Shown piece by piece: positions 49,856 through 61,597 of a stretch of DNA of 64,000 bases. A program made the position numbers and the translations under genes. Positions within the stretch are counted from its first letter, which is position 1; each line of letters starts with the position of its first letter. The notes beneath the pieces were generated by a model. That model was not told where the DNA came from. It was given only the letters and a program-made list of their open reading frames with translations, and did no database searches. This DNA comes from Salipiger marinus (GTDB lineage: Bacteria > Pseudomonadota > Alphaproteobacteria > Rhodobacterales > Rhodobacteraceae), in NCBI RefSeq assembly GCF_900100085.1, contig NZ_FNEJ01000005.1, forward strand, positions 62,001 through 126,000. The letters run 5' to 3'.

Positions 49856-50665
49856 TTAGCGCCCGGTCTCTGCGCCGGAGGCAATTTCGATGATCTCGGC
49901 GGTGATCGCCTCTTGCCGCTGCCTACGGGCAAGCGCGTCCAGCGCGACCAGTTCGGCCTCGATCTGGCGCGAGGCGGCGGACATGGTGGCCATCCGCGCC
50001 TCGTTCTCGGCGGCGAAGGCATGCAGGGCCGCCCGGGTCACCGCCGCGTGCAGCTGATCAAGCCCGAGTGCGGCGGCAAGATCGGCGGCAGGCAGGTTGG
50101 TAAGCGGCGCGGCACAAGGGGCGCCCCCTTCCGCGCGCGGCGCCGGAAACAGCACGCGGCGGTCGGTCGTGACCTGTCCGCGGGCCCAGACCGCATGAAC
50201 CACCGACACCGCGCGCAGCACGCTGTCCGCAAACACCGCCGCCAGCAGCCGGTCCGCGAATTTGGGCAGGCTGGCGGATCGCGACGGCATCGCAGCCGAC
50301 CAGACCGGATGCAGGCCGCGCGCCGTCGCAATCGCCACACCCCGGCTGCCGATCAGGAACAGGTCGGTTTCCGGCGGCACTGCGCCAAGCGCCTCCAGCA
50401 CGCGGTCGGTAAACCCGCCGACAAAGCCCTGCTCGGCGCAGAACACCACCAGCGCCGGGCGCGCCGTCAGCCTGTCCTCCGCCAGAGCGGGCCCCGCCAG
50501 ACCCTGCGACACCGCGTCGTGCAGCGTGGCGGCATAGATCTCGACCGCTGCCATCTGCAGGCGGGCGGTGCGGGCGCGGGCGCCCGCGATCCCGGTCATG
50601 GCGCGCACCACGCTTCCCAGCTGACGGATGCCGTCGATCCGGGCGAAAAGATCGGCGTCAGACAT
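49856..50665 (-). CDS. atpG: N-type ATPase gamma subunit
   Basis: A 269-residue gamma (central stalk) subunit, diverged as in N-ATPases. N-terminal coiled-coil helix [35 protein letters not shown], and C-terminal helix [42 protein letters not shown] are typical. Last gene of the nine-gene operon; overlaps atpA by 8 bp. Confidence 0.88.
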   Translation of the reverse strand: MSDADLFARIDGIRQLGSVVRAMTGIAGARARTARLQMAAVEIYAATLHDAVSQGLAGPALAEDRLTARPALVVFCAEQGFVGGFTDRVLEALGAVPPETDLFLIGSRGVAIATARGLHPVWSAAMPSRSASLPKFADRLLAAVFADSVLRAVSVVHAVWARGQVTTDRRVLFPAPRAEGGAPCAAPLTNLPAADLAAALGLDQLHAAVTRAALHAFAAENEARMATMSAASRQIEAELVALDALARRQRQEAITAEIIEIASGAETGR

Positions 50666-52157
50666 CGGCGGCGCGCTTGCGCAGCGCGGCAAGCAGCGCC
50701 GCCCTGTCCGCACCGTCAAGCGTGCCGGTCGCCGCGATCCTGCGCAGGATCGCGGCGGCACCCGGCTCCAGCGTCGCTGCAAGATGGTTGCGGAAGCTGG
50801 CGACCTGTTCGGGCGCGAGCCCGTCCAGCAGCCCCTCCTGCACCGCCATCACCAGCGCCACTTCCTCGTCCAGCCGCATCGGCGCGTGCTGGGGCTGGCG
50901 CAGCACCGCGCGCAGCCGGGCCCCCCGCGTCAGCTGTGCCTGCACCCGGGGTTCGATGGTGCCGCCGAAACGGGTGAACACCTCCATTTCCAGAAACTGC
51001 GCGTAATCCAGCCGCAGCGATGTCGCGGCGTCGCGCAGCGCGGGCGCCTGCGTCTTGCCCCCCACCCGGCTGACCGACACCCCCACATCGACGGCGGGTT
51101 TCTGCCCCTCCTGAAACAGCGCCGCGCCCAGCACGATCTGCCCGTCGGTGATCGAGATCAGGTTGGTGGGGATATAGGCCGAAAGGTTCCCCGCCTCGGT
51201 CTGGGCAATCGGCAGGGCGGTGAGCGAGCCGCCGCCCTTGGCCTGCGACAGCTTCGCCGCGCGTTCCAGCAGCCGCGCATGCACGTAGAACACATCGCCC
51301 GGATAGGCCTCGCGCCCCGGCGACTGCCGGGTCAGCAGCGCGATTTCGCGGTGGGTGGCCGCGTGTTTGGTCAGGTCATCGATCACGATCAGGGCGTGCT
51401 GGCCGCTGTCGCGGAAATGCTCGGCCATGGTCATGCCCGCAAAAGGCGCGATCCATTGCAGGCCCGGCGGGGTCGCGGGCCCGGCCACCACGACGATGCA
51501 GCGGTCAAAGGCGGCATGGGTCATCAGCGCATCCACCGCCCGGCGCACGGCAGAGGTTTTCTGCCCCACGGCGACATAGACGCAGATCAGGTCGCTGTCG
51601 CGCTGTGCGATGATGGTATCAAGAGCCAGCGTCGTCTTGCCGGTGGCCGGATCCCCGATGATCAGTTCGCGCTGCCCCCGCCCCAAGGCGAAAAGCGTAT
51701 CGACCACCAGCACCCCGGTCTGCACCGGATGGACCACCAGATCCCGCTCGATGATGCCGGGGGCCTCGCGTTCGACCGGCAGGCTTGCCTCGGCCACCAC
51801 CGGCCCGCGCCCGTCCAGCGGACGGCCCAGCGGATCGACGATGCGGCCCAGCAGGCCGGGGCCGACCGGCACGCGGACCACATCCCCCGTGCCCCGCACG
51901 GCATCCCCGGCCTGTGGCGCCGCTGCGGCCTCCAGCAGCACGCAGCCGATCCGGTCGGGTTCCAGCACCTGCGCAAAGCCGACTGCGCCGGAGTCAAAGC
52001 GCAGCAGTTCGTCAAGGCGCACCTGCGGCAGGCCGGAGATCATCGCCACACCATCGGCAATCTCCTCGACCCGGCCCCGGTGTTCGGCGGCGGGGCCCAG
52101 ACCGGTGGCCTGCACGCGCGCGGTGGCCTCTGTCAGCCAGTGGGCCTCATGCGGCAT
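50658..52157 (-). CDS. atpA: N-type ATPase alpha subunit
   Basis: A 499-residue alpha subunit. The nucleotide loop reads [15 protein letters not shown], differing from the GDRQTGKT of standard F1 alpha. Other landmarks: [47 protein letters not shown] and the arginine finger region [10 protein letters not shown] / [14 protein letters not shown] 52157 overlaps the b-subunit gene by 11 bp. Part of the F1 head of the second, N-type ATPase. Confidence 0.92.
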   Translation of the reverse strand: MPHEAHWLTEATARVQATGLGPAAEHRGRVEEIADGVAMISGLPQVRLDELLRFDSGAVGFAQVLEPDRIGCVLLEAAAAPQAGDAVRGTGDVVRVPVGPGLLGRIVDPLGRPLDGRGPVVAEASLPVEREAPGIIERDLVVHPVQTGVLVVDTLFALGRGQRELIIGDPATGKTTLALDTIIAQRDSDLICVYVAVGQKTSAVRRAVDALMTHAAFDRCIVVVAGPATPPGLQWIAPFAGMTMAEHFRDSGQHALIVIDDLTKHAATHREIALLTRQSPGREAYPGDVFYVHARLLERAAKLSQAKGGGSLTALPIAQTEAGNLSAYIPTNLISITDGQIVLGAALFQEGQKPAVDVGVSVSRVGGKTQAPALRDAATSLRLDYAQFLEMEVFTRFGGTIEPRVQAQLTRGARLRAVLRQPQHAPMRLDEEVALVMAVQEGLLDGLAPEQVASFRNHLAATLEPGAAAILRRIAATGTLDGADRAALLAALRKRAADV

Positions 52158-52896
52158 CGGACAGACCATCCGTTTCGCCAAGCGCTGCCGCGATCCGGGC
52201 CAGATCGGCCCGCCACGAATTGCGCAGGCTGAAATGCGGCGCGTGCAGTTCCAGCCCCGCGATCAGCGCAGGATCGGTGCGCAGGGCAAAGACCACCGGC
52301 GCGCCGAACACGGTGGCAAGTGCGGCCCTGATCCGCTCCTGCGCGGGGATGTCCTGTTCGGTTGCGCTGACCAGTTCCAGATCCTCGGCGGCAAGTGCGG
52401 CACGCTCGGGTCCAGAGAGCGCGGCCAGACCCTGCACCAGCCAGCCCAGAAAGGCCGCCTCCGTCGCCGGACCGTCAAGCCGCGCCACAAGCCGACCGGC
52501 GATGGTCACCGCAAGCATCTGTGCCTCGTCCATCGCATGGGCCTTCAGCGTTGCGGCGGCGCGGATGCGGGCCGCCTTGGCGGTGTCGTGCAGGGCTTCC
52601 GCCTCGGTCCGCGCCTCGGCCAGCAGGGTCTCGCGCGCCGCCGCCGCATCTTGGCGGGCGCGGTCCAGCATCGCGTCACGCTCTGCGGCAAGCCCCGCCC
52701 GCGTCGCGGCGATCCCGGCCAGCGCCGCCTCCGCCTCGGCGCGCTTTGCCCCGGCCTCGTCCAGCAGCGTCGCGGCGGCGGCCTGACGCGCGGCGATCAT
52801 GGCGGCAACCGGCGTCCAGAACAGCCGGTGCAGCAGCCAGACCAGAACCAGCACGTTGACCGCCTGAAATCCCAGCGTCCAGACATCAAAGGTCAT
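52147..52896 (-). CDS. atpF: N-type ATPase b subunit with delta-like C-terminus
   Basis: A 249-residue protein. An N-terminal membrane helix ([19 protein letters not shown]) leads into a long charged coiled coil (residues about 30-150) typical of b. The last 100 residues ([40 protein letters not shown]) resemble the C-terminal domain of delta/OSCP. N-ATPase operons have no separate delta gene, so this b-delta fusion probably supplies the peripheral stalk alone. Confidence 0.85.
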   Translation of the reverse strand: MTFDVWTLGFQAVNVLVLVWLLHRLFWTPVAAMIAARQAAAATLLDEAGAKRAEAEAALAGIAATRAGLAAERDAMLDRARQDAAAARETLLAEARTEAEALHDTAKAARIRAAATLKAHAMDEAQMLAVTIAGRLVARLDGPATEAAFLGWLVQGLAALSGPERAALAAEDLELVSATEQDIPAQERIRAALATVFGAPVVFALRTDPALIAGLELHAPHFSLRNSWRADLARIAAALGETDGLSDAA

Positions 52897-53147
52897 GGCA
52901 TCATCGGATTGGCGAAAAGCAGCAGAAGTGCGACGACAAGGCAGTAGATCGCCGTGGTCTCGATCATGGCGAGCCCCACGAACAGCGTGCGCGAGATGGT
53001 GTTGGCGGCTTCGGGCTGCCGGGCGATGGCATCCATCGCGGCGGCAACCGCGCGGCCTTCGGCAAGCGCGGGGCCAAGCGCGCCGAAGGACACCGCAAAG
53101 GCGGCGCAGACGATGCTGACGATGCTGACGATGTTCACATATTCCAT
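52893..53147 (-). CDS. atpE: N-type ATPase c subunit (rotor ring)
   Basis: An 84-residue two-helix proteolipid. The loop ARQPEA is conserved. Helix 2 carries the ion-binding Glu in [18 protein letters not shown], with the ETT..Y pattern close to the EST..Y of Na+-binding rings; helix 1 has a second carboxylate in GPALAEGRA where the Na+-binding Ilyobacter ring has Gln. Two carboxylates are a known N-ATPase feature. Ion choice (Na+ or H+) cannot be settled from this. Confidence 0.9.
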   Translation of the reverse strand: MEYVNIVSIVSIVCAAFAVSFGALGPALAEGRAVAAAMDAIARQPEAANTISRTLFVGLAMIETTAIYCLVVALLLLFANPMMP

Positions 53148-53828
53148 TCAGATGTCCTTGGGTTCGGGTTGGCCCTTTTCGACGGCGGACGTGATGAACA
53201 CCATCGACAGCACGGCAAAGATGTAGGCCTGCACGGCGCCGGTCAGCAGATCGAGCACCATGAGCGGGATCGGCACCAGAAGCGCGGCCAGCGATCCGAC
53301 GATGGCGATGACAAAGACCCCGCTCATCACGTTGCCGAAAAGCCGCACGAACATCGACACGCTGCGGGTCAGGCTTTCCAGCATGTTGAGCGGGATCATC
53401 ACCGGGTTGGGCCGGGCAAAGCCGCGCAGGAAGCCGCGCAGCCCCCCGCCCCTGATGCCGAAATGGATGATCGCAACAAACACCAGCGCCGCAAGGGCCG
53501 CGGGCGTTTCCATGGTGGCGGTGGGCGGGGTGATGCCGGGGATCAGCGAGGCCCAGTTGGCCATCAGGATGAACAGGAACAGCGTGCCGACAAAGGCCCG
53601 GTAGGGCGCCGGGGGCGCACCGGTCACGTCGCGGATCTGGCTGTCGACCGTGCCGACCAGCAGTTCCGCAGCGGTCTGCACCCGCGACGGCACAAGCCGC
53701 AGGCGGCGGGCCAGCAGGGCGGCCCCCAGCACAAGCAGCGCCATGATGGCCCATGTCACCACGACCGAGGCCATGATCGGCACCGGGCCCAGCATGACCA
53801 GCGGCAGCGATTCCAGCGGGCTTTCCAT
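53148..53828 (-). CDS. atpB: N-type ATPase a subunit
   Basis: A 226-residue a subunit with five to six membrane helices. The essential Arg is in SVSMFVRLFGNVMSG; other conserved parts are FLFILMANWASLIPGITPP and LTGAVQAYIFAVLSMVFI. It forms the ion half-channels against the c ring. Overlaps atpR (TGATG) and abuts atpE. Confidence 0.9.
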   Translation of the reverse strand: MESPLESLPLVMLGPVPIMASVVVTWAIMALLVLGAALLARRLRLVPSRVQTAAELLVGTVDSQIRDVTGAPPAPYRAFVGTLFLFILMANWASLIPGITPPTATMETPAALAALVFVAIIHFGIRGGGLRGFLRGFARPNPVMIPLNMLESLTRSVSMFVRLFGNVMSGVFVIAIVGSLAALLVPIPLMVLDLLTGAVQAYIFAVLSMVFITSAVEKGQPEPKDI

Positions 53829-54094
53829 CACGCGGCCCGCCGCATCACGGCATGACGCCCCAGAAGCAGGCCAAGCGCGGCGGCCAGCAGCGGCCCGGCG
53901 CCCTGCATCGCGGCCAGGAACAACCCGCCGCCAATCCCGGCCATGCGCAGCAGCACCAGCGCGCCGCCAAGCAGCGGTGCGCCGCGCCGCCCCGACAGCA
54001 GCAGCCCGGCACTCTGCCGCACCATGCGGAAATAGATCAGGCCGCCCACGGCACCGCCCGCCAGCCAAAGCCCAAGGATCGCCAGATCGGTCAT
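53828..54094 (-). CDS. atpR: N-type ATPase AtpR subunit
   Basis: An 88-residue small membrane protein with three hydrophobic stretches and arginines inside the membrane region (YFRMVRQSAGLLLSGRR, VLLRMAGIGGGLFLAAM), the hallmark of AtpR, found only in N-ATPase operons and thought to guard or help load the c ring. Overlaps atpQ and atpB by 4 and 1 bp. Confidence 0.85.
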   Translation of the reverse strand: MTDLAILGLWLAGGAVGGLIYFRMVRQSAGLLLSGRRGAPLLGGALVLLRMAGIGGGLFLAAMQGAGPLLAAALGLLLGRHAVMRRAA

Positions 54095-54368
54095 GCGCTG
54101 CCCATCCAGCGCCACGCGCCCCAGCCGCCTAGCCCAAGCCCCACCAGCAGCAGCGGCGCCGTCCAGAACAGATCCGTGCCGAACCGCCCGTCCAGCCAGC
54201 GGCCCAAGGCGATGCCGCCCAGCATCGGCGCCACGATGATCCAGCCCAGCACGCCGATCTGCGCCAGACGCCGCCCGACCGAGGCATCGCCATCCCGCAG
54301 CCAAGCCGCGCGCCGCGCCTGATGTCTGCGCACTTCGCGAAGCAGCGGGTCAGTGTCCTGCGGGTCGC

Positions 54369-54372
<4 letters not shown>
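54091..54372 (-). CDS. atpQ: N-type ATPase AtpQ (AtpI-like) subunit
   Basis: A 93-residue protein with a charged N-terminus (LLREVRRHQARRAAWLRDGD) and two membrane helices (IGVLGWIIVAPMLGGIALGRWLD; FWTAPLLLVGLGLGGWGAW). It corresponds to AtpI, the c-ring assembly factor; in N-ATPase operons it is called AtpQ. ATG overlaps the atpC stop (ATGA). Confidence 0.85.
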
Positions 54373-56443
<2,071 letters not shown>

Positions 56444-56446
56444 TCA

Positions 56447-57367
56447 ATGCAAAATCAGTCTCTTCCTCAACAATCGGACCTCCGCGATCACCTGACCGTC
56501 CTTGACGGATTCGGGACCGATCCCGGCTCGCTGGCGGCAAAGACCTATATCCCGAAGGGCTTTCCGAAAAACGGTCCTCTGGTCGTCGTGCTGCATGGCA
56601 GCACCCAGACCGCCGAATCCTATGACGTGGGCTCCGGCTGGTCGGCTCTTGCCGACGAAGCCGGGGTGGCGCTGCTGTTTCCAGAGCAGCGGAAAACCAA
56701 CAACGCCATCGGCAGCTTCAACTGGTTCAAGTCGCGGCACAACCGGCGCGGCGGCGGCGAACCGCTGTCGATCCGGCAGATGATCCGGCAGGTGGCCAAG
56801 GATCACGCCATCGACCCGGCGCGCATCTTCATCACCGGCCTGTCTTCGGGCGGGGCCATGACCTCCGTGATGCTGGCGACCTATCCAGAGGTGTTTGCGG
56901 GCGGCGCGATCATCGCCGGGCTCCCCTATCGCAGCGCGGACAGCCTGATGCAGGCGTTTTTCCGCATGAAAGGCTTTGGCAGCCCGTCGGACCGCAAGCT
57001 CCACGCGCTGGTCCGCGGCGCCTCGAGATTTACCGGCCGCTGGCCCACGATCTCTGTCTGGCATGGCGGCAGCGACGAGACCGTCGACAGATCCAATGCC
57101 GACCGGATCGTCGGGCAGTGGAAAAGGATCCACAAGGTTGCGGAAACCCCGACCCGGATCGAAACGGTCGACGGCGCCGCGCGGCGGATCTGGTGTGATC
57201 CGCGCGGGCGGGTGGTGATCGAGGAATACATCATCGAGGATATGGGCCACGGCACCCCGATCTGCGCAAAGGGCGACGAAGGTCTTGGGCAGGAAAGCAA
57301 ATACATGCTGGATGTCGGCATCTCCTCCACCCGCCACATCGCGAATTTCTGGGGCCTCACGCGCTAA
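56447..57367 (+). CDS. PHB depolymerase-family esterase
   Basis: A 306-residue alpha/beta hydrolase of the poly(3-hydroxybutyrate) depolymerase/feruloyl esterase type. Oxyanion region VVVLHGSTQTAESYD, nucleophile Ser133 in TGLSSGGAMTSVM, Asp in WHGGSDETVD and His in DMGHGTPI are all present. No signal peptide, so it probably acts inside the cell. ATG 56447 has GGAG nine bases upstream; TTG 56405 is a weaker option. Divergent from the N-ATPase operon. Confidence 0.85.
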   Translation: MQNQSLPQQSDLRDHLTVLDGFGTDPGSLAAKTYIPKGFPKNGPLVVVLHGSTQTAESYDVGSGWSALADEAGVALLFPEQRKTNNAIGSFNWFKSRHNRRGGGEPLSIRQMIRQVAKDHAIDPARIFITGLSSGGAMTSVMLATYPEVFAGGAIIAGLPYRSADSLMQAFFRMKGFGSPSDRKLHALVRGASRFTGRWPTISVWHGGSDETVDRSNADRIVGQWKRIHKVAETPTRIETVDGAARRIWCDPRGRVVIEEYIIEDMGHGTPICAKGDEGLGQESKYMLDVGISSTRHIANFWGLTR

Positions 57368-57541
57368 GGCGGCGGAACTGGCCCGGCACCGCATCTCCAC
57401 CGGGTCCGGTGGTCTTGGGCGGAAGGGGAGGCCGTCGCGTCTTCCCCGAACCACCACGCCTTTGCAAAAATATCCGCTGCGGCGGCTTGCATTCCGGGGC
57501 TGCGGGGGCCAGTTTGGCGGCTGCGGGCCGGGCCCCTCTGG

Positions 57542-57650
57542 CGAGACACTGACGTCTCGTGATGTCGGACCGCATCGAGTGTGCTCGATGTTGTGCCCGG
57601 ACCGTAAACGCCCCCGCAGACCTCGAGCCCAACTGTTCCGAAGAGGTCTG
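57542..57650 (+). promoter_or_regulatory. Structured leader of the terC gene
   Basis: Three perfect stem-loops in a row: CGAGAC/GTCTCG (57542-57559), CATCGAG/CTCGATG with loop TGTG (57573-57590), and CAGACCTC/GAGGTCTG (57617-57650). The last stem contains the AGAGG ribosome binding site of the GTG at 57653. This looks like a riboswitch or RNA sensor; TerC/Alx relatives often have manganese or pH responsive leaders, but I do not see the yybP-ykoY consensus. The 57368-57541 stretch before it holds nothing I recognise. Confidence 0.5.
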
Positions 57651-57652
57651 AC

Positions 57653-58642
57653 GTGGATATCCTCCTAACCCTGTTTCTTGGCCAGCCGCTCTGGATGTGG
57701 CTCACCTTCCTCGCGCTTGTGATCGGCCTGCTGGTGCTTGATCTTGGCGTGCTGCACCGCGATGACCATGTCATCGGCGTTGCCGAAAGCCTGCGGACAT
57801 CGGCCTTCTACATCACCTTGGGCGTCGCCTTCTCGGGCTTTGTCTGGTGGCAGATGGGCACGGAGCCCGCGGCGCAGTATCTGACGGCCTTCGTCGTCGA
57901 AAAGACGCTGGCGCTGGACAACATCTTCGTCATCGCGCTGATCTTCGGCTTCTTCGCCATTCCCGCCGCTTACCAGCATCGCGTCCTGTTCTGGGGCATC
58001 CTTGGCGTGATCGTGCTGCGCGGCATCATGATCGGGATCGGCGCCACGCTGGTCGAGCAGTATCACTGGATCCTTTACATCTTCGCGGCCTTCCTGATCT
58101 TCACCGGGATCAAGATGCTGCGGAGCGGCGAGGAGGAAGAGCACGATCTGGCCACCAACCCGCTCGTGCGCTTTCTCAAGCGGCGGATGCGGGTCACGGA
58201 CGAGATCCATGGCCATGATTTCGTGGTCAGAAAGACCGATCCGGTCAGCGGCAAGACCCTGCGCTATGCCACGCCGCTGCTGCTGGCGCTGATCGTGATC
58301 GAGCTTGCCGATGTGGTCTTTGCCGTGGATTCGGTGCCCGCCGTCTTCACCATCACCACCGATCCCTACATCGTCTATACCTCGAACATCTTCGCCATCC
58401 TCGGCCTGCGCGCACTCTATTTTGCGCTGTCGGCAATCCTGCGGCGCTTTGCCTATCTGAAATATGCCCTGTCGGTGCTGCTGGTCTTCATCGGCTCGAA
58501 GATCTTCGTGGCCGATCTCATGGGCTGGGAGAAATTCCCGCCGGTCTGGTCGCTGGGCATCACTTTCGCGATCCTCACCGCAGGCGTGGTCTATTCCCTG
58601 TGGAAGACCCGCAAGGACGAGGCGCAGACCCCGCCCGCATAG
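57653..58642 (+). CDS. TerC/Alx-family membrane protein
   Basis: A 329-residue integral membrane protein with about eight helices. TerC signatures are FVVEKTLALDNIFVIALIFG (first acidic motif) and IVIELADVVFAVDSVPAVFTI (second), the likely metal-binding acidic residues. Relatives (TerC, Alx) export manganese or calcium or serve tellurite resistance and metalation of secreted proteins. GTG start set by the hairpin-held ribosome binding site; single-gene unit, convergent with a GntR gene. Confidence 0.9.
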   Translation: MDILLTLFLGQPLWMWLTFLALVIGLLVLDLGVLHRDDHVIGVAESLRTSAFYITLGVAFSGFVWWQMGTEPAAQYLTAFVVEKTLALDNIFVIALIFGFFAIPAAYQHRVLFWGILGVIVLRGIMIGIGATLVEQYHWILYIFAAFLIFTGIKMLRSGEEEEHDLATNPLVRFLKRRMRVTDEIHGHDFVVRKTDPVSGKTLRYATPLLLALIVIELADVVFAVDSVPAVFTITTDPYIVYTSNIFAILGLRALYFALSAILRRFAYLKYALSVLLVFIGSKIFVADLMGWEKFPPVWSLGITFAILTAGVVYSLWKTRKDEAQTPPA

Positions 58643-58684
58643 CGCGACAGAGCGGAAGACCCGAGGCTGACCACCACGGATCAA

Positions 58685-58710
58685 GGCGCGCCCTATCGTT
58701 CGGGCGCGCC
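58685..58710. terminator. Bidirectional terminator-like hairpin
   Basis: A perfect 9-bp stem (GGCGCGCCC / GGGCGCGCC, loop 58694-58701) between convergent terC and GntR genes, overlapping the GntR stop codon. No strong U tract on either strand. Confidence 0.5.
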
Positions 58711-59406
58711 ACTATCCGCAAGCGTCTTCCGCGCCGCCTCAATCATCGCGTCGCAGGTGCGCTGGTTATGCGCCTCCAGCCGGGCGGCAAGATCGAGCGG
58801 GGTGCGCGCCCGCAGCGCGATCATGATCTGCTCGTGCTCGGCAAAGGATTCGGCCACGCGCGAGAAATCTTCGTTCACCAGAAAGCGGTAGCGCCAGATC
58901 TTCTGCTGCAGCGTCTCGTAGCTTTCACAGAGCAGCGCATTGCCGGAGATGCGGGCCAGCGCCTTGTGGAAGGCGTAATTGAGGCGGGTGTAATCCTCGA
59001 TCGCGCTGCGCCGGACTGCGGCATCAAGGTCAAGATGCAGCGCTGCCAGCGCATCAAGATCAGCAGGCGTGACCCGCTCCGCCGCCGTCAGGCCAATCAG
59101 CCGCTCGAGCGCGCCCTTCAGTTCGAAAATCGGCCCGATCTGTGCCGGGTCCACGGGGGCGACGATGGCGCCACGATTGGGGCGGAGCAGGACGAAGCCC
59201 TGCGCCGCAAGCACCTTCAGCGCCTCGCGCAGGGGAGTGCGAGACACGCCGAAACGGCGGCAGAGCTCGGCCTCGGGGATGCGCTGGCCGCTGGCCAGCG
59301 GCCCCTCGATCATCAGCTGGCGCAACCGGGCCACGAGGGTCTCGTGCAGCGACATCTGGGTGTCTGCATCCTCGGGTGCCGCCGTCCAGCTCTCCATGTC
59401 GGTCAT
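58693..59406 (-). CDS. GntR/FCD-family regulator
   Basis: A 237-residue regulator with winged helix (IPEAELCRRFGVSRTPLREA, LKVLAAQGFVLL) and FCD domain (FELKGALERLIGLTAAE, DYTRLNYAFHKALARISGN with metal-binding His). It lies 25 bp downstream of the racemase-superfamily gene in the same direction and faces a TRAP operon, which it probably represses. The inducer is likely the imported compound or a breakdown product. Confidence 0.88.
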   Translation of the reverse strand: MTDMESWTAAPEDADTQMSLHETLVARLRQLMIEGPLASGQRIPEAELCRRFGVSRTPLREALKVLAAQGFVLLRPNRGAIVAPVDPAQIGPIFELKGALERLIGLTAAERVTPADLDALAALHLDLDAAVRRSAIEDYTRLNYAFHKALARISGNALLCESYETLQQKIWRYRFLVNEDFSRVAESFAEHEQIMIALRARTPLDLAARLEAHNQRTCDAMIEAARKTLADSGAPER

Positions 59407-59431
59407 GCCGCCTGTCCCTGCCCTTCTGGTC

Positions 59432-60211
59432 TCACTTCGCGAACATCATGCCGAAATCGGCGAGCGGCGCCATGTCCACTTCCGCCTCTTTCAGACATCC
59501 CCAAAGCGTGAAGGCCACGGAATCAAGCACCGGCAGGCCCAATTCGCGTTCGAGCGCGGCGGCAACAAACGGGCCGCGCATATTGGTACAGAGGATGACG
59601 ATGGCATCGGGCCGGGCCTCGGCCACCTCGCGGCACATGCGGGCAATCTCGGCCTCATCGACCTCGGCGAAGGAAAAATTGTCCGACCGGTTGCTGTGCC
59701 GCTCCGCCACCGTTTCTATGCCGATGTCGGCGTAATTCGCGATGATGCGCGCCTGCACGTCCGGTGTATAGGGCGTCACGAGCCCCAGACGGCGCACGCC
59801 GAACGTGCCGAGCAGCCGGTTGAGGCTTTGCACAGCACTGGTGGCCCGGGCGCCGGTGCGTTCGGTCAGCGCCGCGCAGAGCCGCGCATCGCTGTCAAAG
59901 CCAAGCCAGCTTGCCGAGGTGCCATTCCAGGCAAGGACATCGACACGCGCATCCGCCAGCAGATCCGCCGCGGCAAGGAAGGGCTCGATCGCGAACTGCT
60001 GGTCCGATCCTTCGTCAAGCGCGATCCGAGTGACGCGCAGACGGCCAAAATGCACCGAGACCTGTGGAAACAGCGGCCATGCAAGCGCTGCGGTGAACGG
60101 TTCGACCACCGTGTTGGAGGACGGCGTCAGCATGCCGATCAGGGTGGGTCCGGAAGAATCGCGTGTCTGCATTAGAGAGTCCATTTGATGCGTCACTTTG
60201 GGGAACTGCAT
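59432..60211 (-). CDS. Asp/Glu racemase superfamily enzyme (maleate isomerase/arylmalonate decarboxylase-like)
   Basis: A 259-residue two-domain protein of the Asp/Glu/hydantoin racemase superfamily (LIGMLTPSSNTVVEP, RRLGLVTPYTPDVQ). The second catalytic Cys is present (IVILCTNMRG). The first is replaced: the loop reads WNGTSASW, matching the Gly-Thr-Ser of arylmalonate decarboxylase rather than the Cys-Thr of racemases and maleate isomerase. This argues for a one-cysteine decarboxylase-like or related reaction. Starts at 60211, 60184 and 60172 are all possible; no clear ribosome binding site. Divergent from the TRAP operon across 261 bp that hold only promoter sequence. Confidence 0.75.
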   Translation of the reverse strand: MQFPKVTHQMDSLMQTRDSSGPTLIGMLTPSSNTVVEPFTAALAWPLFPQVSVHFGRLRVTRIALDEGSDQQFAIEPFLAAADLLADARVDVLAWNGTSASWLGFDSDARLCAALTERTGARATSAVQSLNRLLGTFGVRRLGLVTPYTPDVQARIIANYADIGIETVAERHSNRSDNFSFAEVDEAEIARMCREVAEARPDAIVILCTNMRGPFVAAALERELGLPVLDSVAFTLWGCLKEAEVDMAPLADFGMMFAK

Positions 60212-60472
60212 TCATTTTCGGCGACTCCCCTATGGCTTCACCTCTTGGCAAGAATCATCCTGTGGCTGCAACCAGAACTGTGCCTGACCGCAGAAAACGT
60301 CAGGATCAGGCTGATTTTTCGCCATATATGGGCGATTTCCGCCTATTTTTTCACCATACCTTCAGCATTTGCAGAAACCTCACGCCCTGACCGGGCTTTT
60401 GCATTGATCGCAGCGCGCGGCTTCTGAAAGCCTTCATCCAGAAGATAATGAATACAATCCATGGGGAGCATC

Positions 60473-61516
60473 ATGCGCAAATCTCTTACCGCCGCCCTGA
60501 TCTCGACCGCTCTGGTCGGTCTTCCGGCCCTCGCGGCCGCTCAGGACACACTCCGCGTCGCGGGCAATTTTTCCCAGAACACCAAGCAGGTCGCCATCGA
60601 GCAGGCCTTTTTTGACGGGCTCGGCGAGGCGGCCGGGGTCGAGATCGGGATGAACTACAACCCGATGGACGTGGTGGGGGTAAAGGCCCCCGACGCGCTG
60701 CGCCTGCTGCGCAGCGGCGCCTTCGACGTGATGTCGGTGCAGATCGGCATGGCCTCCCGGGATGACCCGTTCTTCGAAGGCATCGACCTGATCGGCGTCG
60801 CCACCGACATGGGCGCGCTGCGCACCGTGGTCGAGGCCTATCGCTCCTCCTTCGACCAGCGCCTGCAGGAGAAGTTCAATGCCAAGGCGCTGACGCTCTG
60901 GCCGTTCGGGCCGCAGGTGTTCTACTGCAACGAGCCGATCGAGACGCTGGCGGATCTGGCGGGCAAGAAAGTGCGCAGCTTCACGCCCTCCATGTCGGCG
61001 ATGCTGGAATCGCTCGGCGCCACTCCGGTCACCCTGCAGTTCTCCGAAGTCTATCCGGCGCTGCAGCGGGGCGTGGTCAGCTGCGGCGTGACCTCCCCCA
61101 CCTCCGGCAATACCGGAAACTGGCCCGAGGTGACGACCCACCAGCTGCCGCTGTCGGTTTCCGGGTCGGTGCAGGGCCATTTCATCAATCTGGACACGTG
61201 GAACGGATTCTCCGCCGAGGAGCAGGCCGCGCTTGAGGCGGAATTCCAGACGCTTGAAGACCAGCTCTGGGATCTTGCGGTTTCGGCCAATGAGGATGCG
61301 GTGGCCTGCAACACCGGCGCCGACAGCTGCACCGATCACAAGGCCTTCGACATGACGCTGGTCGAGATCGGCGCAGAGGACCGGGACCGGATCAAGGAGG
61401 TCGCGGAAACCGTGGTGCTGCCGATGTGGAAGGAAACCTGCAACGCCGTCGATCCCTCCTGTTCGGAGACCTGGAACGAGACAGCCGGTGCCGCCGCAGG
61501 CCTCACCATCCGCTAG
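60473..61516 (+). CDS. dctP: TRAP transporter solute-binding protein (DctP family)
   Basis: A 347-residue periplasmic binding protein with signal peptide MRKSLTAALISTALVGLPALAAA. The DctP core has the carboxylate-binding Arg in LAGKKVRSFTPSMSAML and the ALQRGVVSCGVTSPTSG region. Four Cys near the C-terminus (ACNTGADSCTDH; TCNAVDPSCSET) probably form disulfides and are uncommon in the family. ATG 60473 follows GGGGAG. First gene of the TRAP operon; ligand unknown, likely an organic anion. Confidence 0.88.
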   Translation: MRKSLTAALISTALVGLPALAAAQDTLRVAGNFSQNTKQVAIEQAFFDGLGEAAGVEIGMNYNPMDVVGVKAPDALRLLRSGAFDVMSVQIGMASRDDPFFEGIDLIGVATDMGALRTVVEAYRSSFDQRLQEKFNAKALTLWPFGPQVFYCNEPIETLADLAGKKVRSFTPSMSAMLESLGATPVTLQFSEVYPALQRGVVSCGVTSPTSGNTGNWPEVTTHQLPLSVSGSVQGHFINLDTWNGFSAEEQAALEAEFQTLEDQLWDLAVSANEDAVACNTGADSCTDHKAFDMTLVEIGAEDRDRIKEVAETVVLPMWKETCNAVDPSCSETWNETAGAAAGLTIR

Positions 61517-61533
61517 GCCCGCAGGCCGTCACG

Positions 61534-61572
61534 GGCTGTTGCGGGGGGCATCGGGCGCCCCCCGCAACAGCC
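61534..61572 (+). other. Large intercistronic hairpin dctP-dctQ
   Basis: A perfect 16-bp stem (GGCTGTTGCGGGGGGC with its complement at 61557-61572), 7-nt loop, then TTTACCC. It lies between dctP and dctQ and likely acts as a partial terminator or 3' stabiliser so that binding protein exceeds the membrane subunits. Confidence 0.7.
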
Positions 61573-61597
61573 TTTACCCGAACCCGGGAGAGGTTGA

